Assembly: GCA_003233615.1 (NCBI GenBank)
Contig: QIMB01000182.1
Location: 1-9,787 of the forward strand
Direction of reading: 5' to 3'
From: Nitrospirota bacterium
GTDB lineage: Bacteria > Nitrospirota > Nitrospiria > Nitrospirales > UBA8639
DNA: 9,787 nt
Shown: positions 6,961-9,787 of the stretch, in pieces
Layout of the letters: each line of letters starts with the position of its first letter
Numbering within the stretch: position 1 is the stretch's first letter
The notes under the pieces: model-generated
What the model was told of the DNA's origin: nothing
What the model saw: only the letters and a program-made list of their open reading frames with translations
Database searches by the model: none
Translations under genes and position numbers: made by a program

Positions 6961-8004
6961 TTATATGACTGAATGCAATTCATGTGAAAATCTGTGCACA
7001 CAATCAATGGCAAATTCGACATTATGTAAAGGTGTGGTTGGAAGAATGCCATGACCCAAATTGAAAATGTGTCCTGGCCTCCCTGCAGCTTGCTGCATGA
7101 TGTCTCGAACCCGTCGCTCAATTTCTTTTTCTGACGTAAATAAGACCATAGGATCAAGATTGCCCTGAATACCCTTATCATGGCCTATCAGCTTCCAGCC
7201 TTCATCCAAACGAATTCGCCAATCCACTCCCATCACATCACTGCCAGCTTTTCGCATCAATGTGAGCAACCCCGCCGTGCCGGTACCAAAATAAATGAGG
7301 GGAATTCCTTCAACTCGTAACGCTGAAAAGATCGATTGGACATGAGGCAAGACATATTCTTCGTAATCCGCAGGACTTAAACATCCGACCCAGCTATCGA
7401 ACAGTTGAATCGCATGCACTCCTGCTCGACTTTGCACACGTAAATATTCAATGACAACGGCAGAGAACTTCGACATCAATTGATGCCACACGATGGGTTG
7501 TGAAAACATGAGCTGTTTCGTCCGAGCATAATCGCGTGAGCTGCCACCTTCGATCGCGTAACTCGCCAAGGTAAATGGTGCACCTGCAAATCCAATTAAC
7601 GGCACTCGATCATCCAAAGCCGCTAACGCGTGGTGAATGGCGTCTCCTGCATAGCCAAATGCATCTCCATCTACCGAACGAAGTTGCACAATACCCACTT
7701 CGTCTCGAATAGGGTTATCGATCACCGGCCCTTTTCCTTCAACAAATTCCAAATGAAGCCCCATGGCTTCTAAGGGCAATAAAATATCGGCAAAGATAAT
7801 GGCGGCATCTAATTGAAAGCGTTGAATAGGCTGGAGCGTGACTTCAGCAGCCAATGCAGGGGTTTTGCACACGTCTAAAATAGAATGCCGTCGTCGAATA
7901 GCTTGATACTCCGCCATATACCGTCCCGCCTGCCGCATAAACCACACAGGCGTTTGATCGACGGGTTGGCAAAGACATGCTTGTAAAAATCGATCATTCA
8001 TCAT
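6961..8004 (-). CDS. hemE: Uroporphyrinogen decarboxylase
   Basis: HemE removes four carboxyl groups from uroporphyrinogen III to make coproporphyrinogen III, in the cytoplasm. The 347-aa length is normal. The signature PVWFMRQAGRY is at 19-29 (Arg24 in the substrate site). The catalytic Asp73 lies in FADILLP, GFAGAPFTLASY is at 138-149, and the C-terminal NLGHGI contains His318. It starts with ATG-ATG (8004 and 8001) and has no Shine-Dalgarno. A near-consensus promoter lies immediately upstream, with its -10 ending 3 nt before the first ATG, so the transcript probably begins at or near the second ATG. hemG follows on the same strand. No hemH or other haem gene is within the window. Confidence 0.95.
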   Translation of the reverse strand: MMNDRFLQACLCQPVDQTPVWFMRQAGRYMAEYQAIRRRHSILDVCKTPALAAEVTLQPIQRFQLDAAIIFADILLPLEAMGLHLEFVEGKGPVIDNPIRDEVGIVQLRSVDGDAFGYAGDAIHHALAALDDRVPLIGFAGAPFTLASYAIEGGSSRDYARTKQLMFSQPIVWHQLMSKFSAVVIEYLRVQSRAGVHAIQLFDSWVGCLSPADYEEYVLPHVQSIFSALRVEGIPLIYFGTGTAGLLTLMRKAGSDVMGVDWRIRLDEGWKLIGHDKGIQGNLDPMVLFTSEKEIERRVRDIMQQAAGRPGHIFNLGHGILPTTPLHNVEFAIDCVHRFSHELHSVI

Positions 8005-8036
8005 GGCATTCTACGAAGCACGAAAATCGGAGTCAA
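7999..8036 (-). promoter_or_regulatory. hemE promoter, probably leaderless start
   Basis: On the minus strand TTGACT (8036-8031) is followed by a 17-nt spacer and TAGAAT (8013-8008): 5 of 6 matches at each hexamer and ideal spacing. Six nucleotides (GCCATG) separate the -10 box from the second ATG at 8001. That is the usual -10 to +1 distance, so +1 falls on the A of this ATG. This agrees with the absence of a Shine-Dalgarno. Initiation at the second Met would give a 346-aa HemE. Confidence 0.6.
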
Positions 8037-8122
8037 TCACATTGGCGACACACTGTCTCAAGAACTATTCCTTCTAGAATTTTTGTGAACGTGTAAGAAG
8101 AAGAAAAACCGAAGGGACTTAG

Positions 8123-8152
8123 AACATATCAACATACCTGAATCGCTTTCAA
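8123..8152 (-). promoter_or_regulatory. Possible second promoter upstream of hemE
   Basis: TTGAAA (8152-8147), an 18-nt spacer and TATGTT (8128-8123) resemble sigma-70 hexamers on the minus strand, in the 278-nt gap between the 145-aa gene and hemE. The match is weaker than the promoter at 8036-8008, and this may be chance. Confidence 0.25.
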
Positions 8153-8194
8153 ATAAAGGTCAGATTTGGTCGATGTGATTGAGCAGAACCGCAG

Positions 8195-8211
8195 AAATAG
8201 TTGTACTATTT
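8195..8211. other. 17-bp palindrome upstream of hemE
   Basis: AAATAGT (8195-8201), a TGT centre and ACTATTT (8205-8211) form a perfect AT-rich palindrome. It resembles an operator for a dimeric regulator more than a terminator. No T-run marks it on the minus strand, where it would follow the 145-aa gene. The rest of the gap holds nothing recognisable. Confidence 0.3.
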
Positions 8212-8282
8212 TGAGAATTGTGTGAATGAGAATCGATCAACGGTGGCCTGAAGATGGCAGTAAGATAGCGTATTGGTATTGC

Positions 8283-8720
8283 CTACGTCCCTAAGCGGGG
8301 AACTAACGCTTCACGAATACGTTGAGACTCTCCAGTGATGGACTCCCATTCTGACTCCATCACAATCCAGGCATCATCAGGTTCAAGTTCAATGCGATAA
8401 TGCTGTTGATCCAGAGAGAACCATTCAAAATACGGGTGCGGTGACACAAGAGGATGAGGATCAAAGGCGAGCATACTCACCTTCCCTATGTGAGGAATGG
8501 CAAAATCCTCTAAAAACTCACCAGCATACGGATCATCAAGAAATTTTGGATTACGGAACTGAATGACCTTTCCAGCAATTTCCCCACTCAGATTCCCTGA
8601 AAGGAAAAAATCAACTGGACCTAATACAGCAAAGGTTATTTGCCCCACAACACTATCTGCTATCCGATTATCCAGGTAGCCTTCCTTTACCCAGCGAGCA
8701 TTCCCAAATTTTTGAGCCAT
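8283..8720 (-). CDS. Unrecognised protein, 145 aa
   Basis: I do not recognise this family. The protein looks cytoplasmic, with no signal peptide or membrane segment. It is rich in aromatic and acidic residues. A beta-rich stretch, VVGQITFAVLG and DFFLSGNL (about 24-45), is followed by IQFRNPKFLDD (about 53-63). The second half has SMLAFDPHPL, PHPYFEWF and YRIELEPDDAWIVMESEWE. The composition and long open frame look real, and the product looks like a small conserved soluble protein. The ATG at 8720 has no Shine-Dalgarno. It lies 68 nt downstream of the 67-aa gene and 278 nt upstream of hemE, all on the minus strand. There is no basis for a function. Confidence 0.75.
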   Translation of the reverse strand: MAQKFGNARWVKEGYLDNRIADSVVGQITFAVLGPVDFFLSGNLSGEIAGKVIQFRNPKFLDDPYAGEFLEDFAIPHIGKVSMLAFDPHPLVSPHPYFEWFSLDQQHYRIELEPDDAWIVMESEWESITGESQRIREALVPRLGT

Positions 8721-8788
8721 AAAGAAGGTCTACCTAAAAACGTGGAGCGCAGAAATGACGGGATATCTGAACGGAGTCGACGGAAACG

Positions 8789-8992
8789 TTACGGCTTGCA
8801 GACAGGGCATTTGAGCTGTGCTGTCGCCTCAGTATTTTCTAAGGCATCTAAGGCAGTATCTTTGTCGGGATATTCTTCCCATCCCCCTTGCCAGTAATCA
8901 GCTCGATGGGGAACAGACGGAATTTCTAAACAACGATCTCGATGAATCATCGCCTGATCAAGAGATCGCTTTAAATGAATCCAATACCCCAT
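8789..8992 (-). CDS. Unrecognised small protein with C-terminal CPVC motif, 67 aa
   Basis: A 67-aa product ending in LKCPVCKP (Cys62, Cys65), with Cys21 and His17/His29 further upstream; these could together form a metal site, but this is inference. Tryptophan-rich GYW, YWQGGW stretches and a DTALDALEN helix suggest a folded soluble protein. The ATG at 8992 has AGGAA 8 nt upstream. TTGCAG and TTCTAT with a 17-nt spacer lie further upstream and could be a weak promoter. It precedes the 145-aa gene by 68 nt and may be co-transcribed with it. I do not recognise the family. Confidence 0.65.
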   Translation of the reverse strand: MGYWIHLKRSLDQAMIHRDRCLEIPSVPHRADYWQGGWEEYPDKDTALDALENTEATAQLKCPVCKP

Positions 8993-9063
8993 CTCGTCGT
9001 TTCCTATAGAAAATAGAAGAAATACTCTTGCTGCCCTGCAACATCATTGTGGCCCATTTCACA

Positions 9064-9109
9064 TCTTTCTAAAAGAATACCCTGTGCAGCGAAGAACCGG
9101 AAGGGTATT
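9064..9109 (-). terminator. Probable terminator after the 59-aa gene
   Basis: On the minus strand AATACCCT (9109-9102) pairs with AGGGTATT (9083-9076) around an 18-nt loop, followed by CTTTTAG. The stem overlaps the stop codon of the 59-aa gene. Eight perfect base pairs and a short T-run fit a weak intrinsic terminator. The large loop lowers confidence. Confidence 0.4.
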
Positions 9110-9287
9110 AATCCTGAATGAGTTGCCATTCGTCTTTGTCGATAAAGACTTTTTTGCCTTCCTCAAGCTTGGCGATACCTTCTTTATCAAAAAATTGCAT
9201 GTACCGTTCTATACGATCCGGCTGATCAATACGTTCTTCTTTCATCATCCCTGTAGGTAATTTAAACCGTCGAATAAGCACCGCCAT
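9108..9287 (-). CDS. Unrecognised small protein, 59 aa
   Basis: The product starts MAVLIRRFKLPTG and ends DKDEWQLIQD. It is charged, with no membrane segment or cysteines, and looks like a compact soluble protein. The correct start is the ATG at 9287, because GGAGG (9300-9296) lies 8 nt upstream. A TTG 15 nt further up would place that Shine-Dalgarno inside the gene, so I reject it. A good promoter (9349-9321) precedes it and a hairpin terminator overlaps its stop, so it looks like a single-gene transcript. I do not recognise the family and offer no function. Confidence 0.7.
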   Translation of the reverse strand: MAVLIRRFKLPTGMMKEERIDQPDRIERYMQFFDKEGIAKLEEGKKVFIDKDEWQLIQD

Positions 9288-9320
9288 TGCGAAATCCTCC
9301 AAATTGTAGACGAATCGTTA

Positions 9321-9349
9321 AGTGTAAATAAATTTCAGGCAAGCGTCAA
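9321..9349 (-). promoter_or_regulatory. Sigma-70-like promoter of the 59-aa gene
   Basis: TTGACG (9349-9344), a 17-nt spacer and TACACT (9326-9321) on the minus strand match 5 of 6 and 4 of 6 consensus positions. The predicted start of transcription is about 27 nt before the ATG at 9287, leaving room for GGAGG. Confidence 0.55.
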
Positions 9350-9415
9350 GATCATGTTCACGATGCTTGTGTATCGGTGTACTGAGCAAGTATCGAATAA
9401 CAACCCTCAAACCTA

Positions 9416-9446
9416 TTGGCCACATCGACCTGTTCTCCTATATAAT
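9416..9446 (+). promoter_or_regulatory. Probable promoter of the fmdB-like gene
   Basis: TTGGCC (9416-9421) is followed by the AT-rich TATATAAT (9439-9446). The spacer is 17 nt if the -10 is TATATA, or 19 nt if it is TATAAT. A leader of about 45 nt would follow, ending in the Shine-Dalgarno AAGGAG (9486-9491). It is back to back with the promoter of the 59-aa gene. Confidence 0.45.
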
Positions 9447-9498
9447 TGACCGAAGTCTTCATTTTGCGTTCCGCTTTTTTTTAGTAAGGAGCAACATC

Positions 9499-9787
9499 AT
9501 GCCGTTATACGAATATGTGTGTGGGGCCTGCGATCATCAGTTCGAAGCCATGCAATCGATGAGTACCAAGGCAGAAGAGACCACCTGCCCGAAGTGTCAG
9601 GCCGGAAACAACCGTCGCATCATGTCATCCTTTGCGTCGAAAATTGTCGGCACACAAAAACCAGGGTTTGCTGAAAGTAAGGCCTATGCGATGCACGATG
9701 AACGAATGGATAAATTCTCGAAGCTTCCTCCTATTTCAGGAATGCGTGCTGCCCCAACCGAAGCGAATTCTCAACCAGGCCAAGGTG
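9499..9787 (+). CDS. FmdB-type zinc-ribbon protein, truncated by the window end
   Basis: Ninety-six codons are visible before the window ends; the stop is not seen. The N-terminus MPLYEYVCGACDHQFE, followed by a second pair in TTCPKCQ, is the classic FmdB/CxxC_CxxC regulatory zinc ribbon, with Cys8, Cys11, Cys30 and Cys33. The tail (from about 45) is polar, with Ser/Pro/Asn/Gln, and probably disordered. The start is fixed by AAGGAG 7 nt upstream. FmdB family members are small, often uncharacterised zinc proteins, some linked to regulation of amidase or formamidase genes, so the role here is unknown. It is divergent from the 59-aa gene. Confidence 0.88.
   Translation, partial: MPLYEYVCGACDHQFEAMQSMSTKAEETTCPKCQAGNNRRIMSSFASKIVGTQKPGFAESKAYAMHDERMDKFSKLPPISGMRAAPTEANSQPGQG

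Noticed and set aside
9288..9302. TTG start extending the 59-aa gene to 64 aa
   Set aside because: The SD GGAGG would fall inside the gene; ATG at 9287 has ideal spacing.
1..9787. CRISPR array, tRNA or rRNA, phage or defence genes
   Set aside because: No regularly spaced repeats, tRNA-like cloverleaf or family motifs were seen on either strand.

Overview
This window looks like chromosomal DNA of an aerobic Gram-negative bacterium with intermediate GC. The gene families, the lysine-tailed DksA-type protein and the set of small proteins remind me of Nitrospirota (Nitrospira-like). That placement is a family-resemblance inference, not something the sequence proves. Almost everything is on the minus strand. 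Only pepF at the left and an fmdB-type gene at the right edge are on the plus strand.

Layout, left to right. Positions 1-28 hold the start of a minus-strand zinc-ribbon gene (CPRC) that leaves the window. Positions 237-476 hold a decayed IS5-like transposase C-terminus with an in-frame stop. pepF (M3 zinc oligoendopeptidase, 498-2261) follows directly. Convergent to it, with a 10-nt gap, is the minus-strand group dksA/traR-like (4164-3583), queC (3461-2700) and a lipoprotein cytochrome c (2703-2272). queC and the cytochrome gene overlap by ATGA. A 283-nt gap with a long hairpin separates this group from hemE (8004-6961), hemG/hemY (6847-5384), acylphosphatase (5333-5049) and apt (4966-4448), all minus. 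Upstream of hemE lie three unrecognised small minus-strand genes (145, 67 and 59 aa). At the right edge, a plus-strand FmdB-type zinc-ribbon gene runs off the end.

How the genes relate. HemE makes coproporphyrinogen III, and the FAD oxidase HemG acts at a later porphyrinogen oxidation, so hemE-hemG is a haem-synthesis module. A mono-haem cytochrome c lies nearby as a possible haem user. Apt (purine salvage), QueC (7-deazaguanine for tRNA) and a DksA-type RNA-polymerase factor are housekeeping genes. The window is mainly ordinary chromosome with a small mobile-element scar at its left end.

The most interesting details are regulatory: hemE appears to have a near-consensus promoter placed so that transcription would begin at its second ATG (a leaderless mRNA); a 61-nt, roughly 25-bp stem-loop of unknown role lies between apt and dksA; and a conserved-looking but unrecognised small-gene cluster includes one gene with a well-formed promoter. 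I found no CRISPR array, rRNA, tRNA, phage or defence system.
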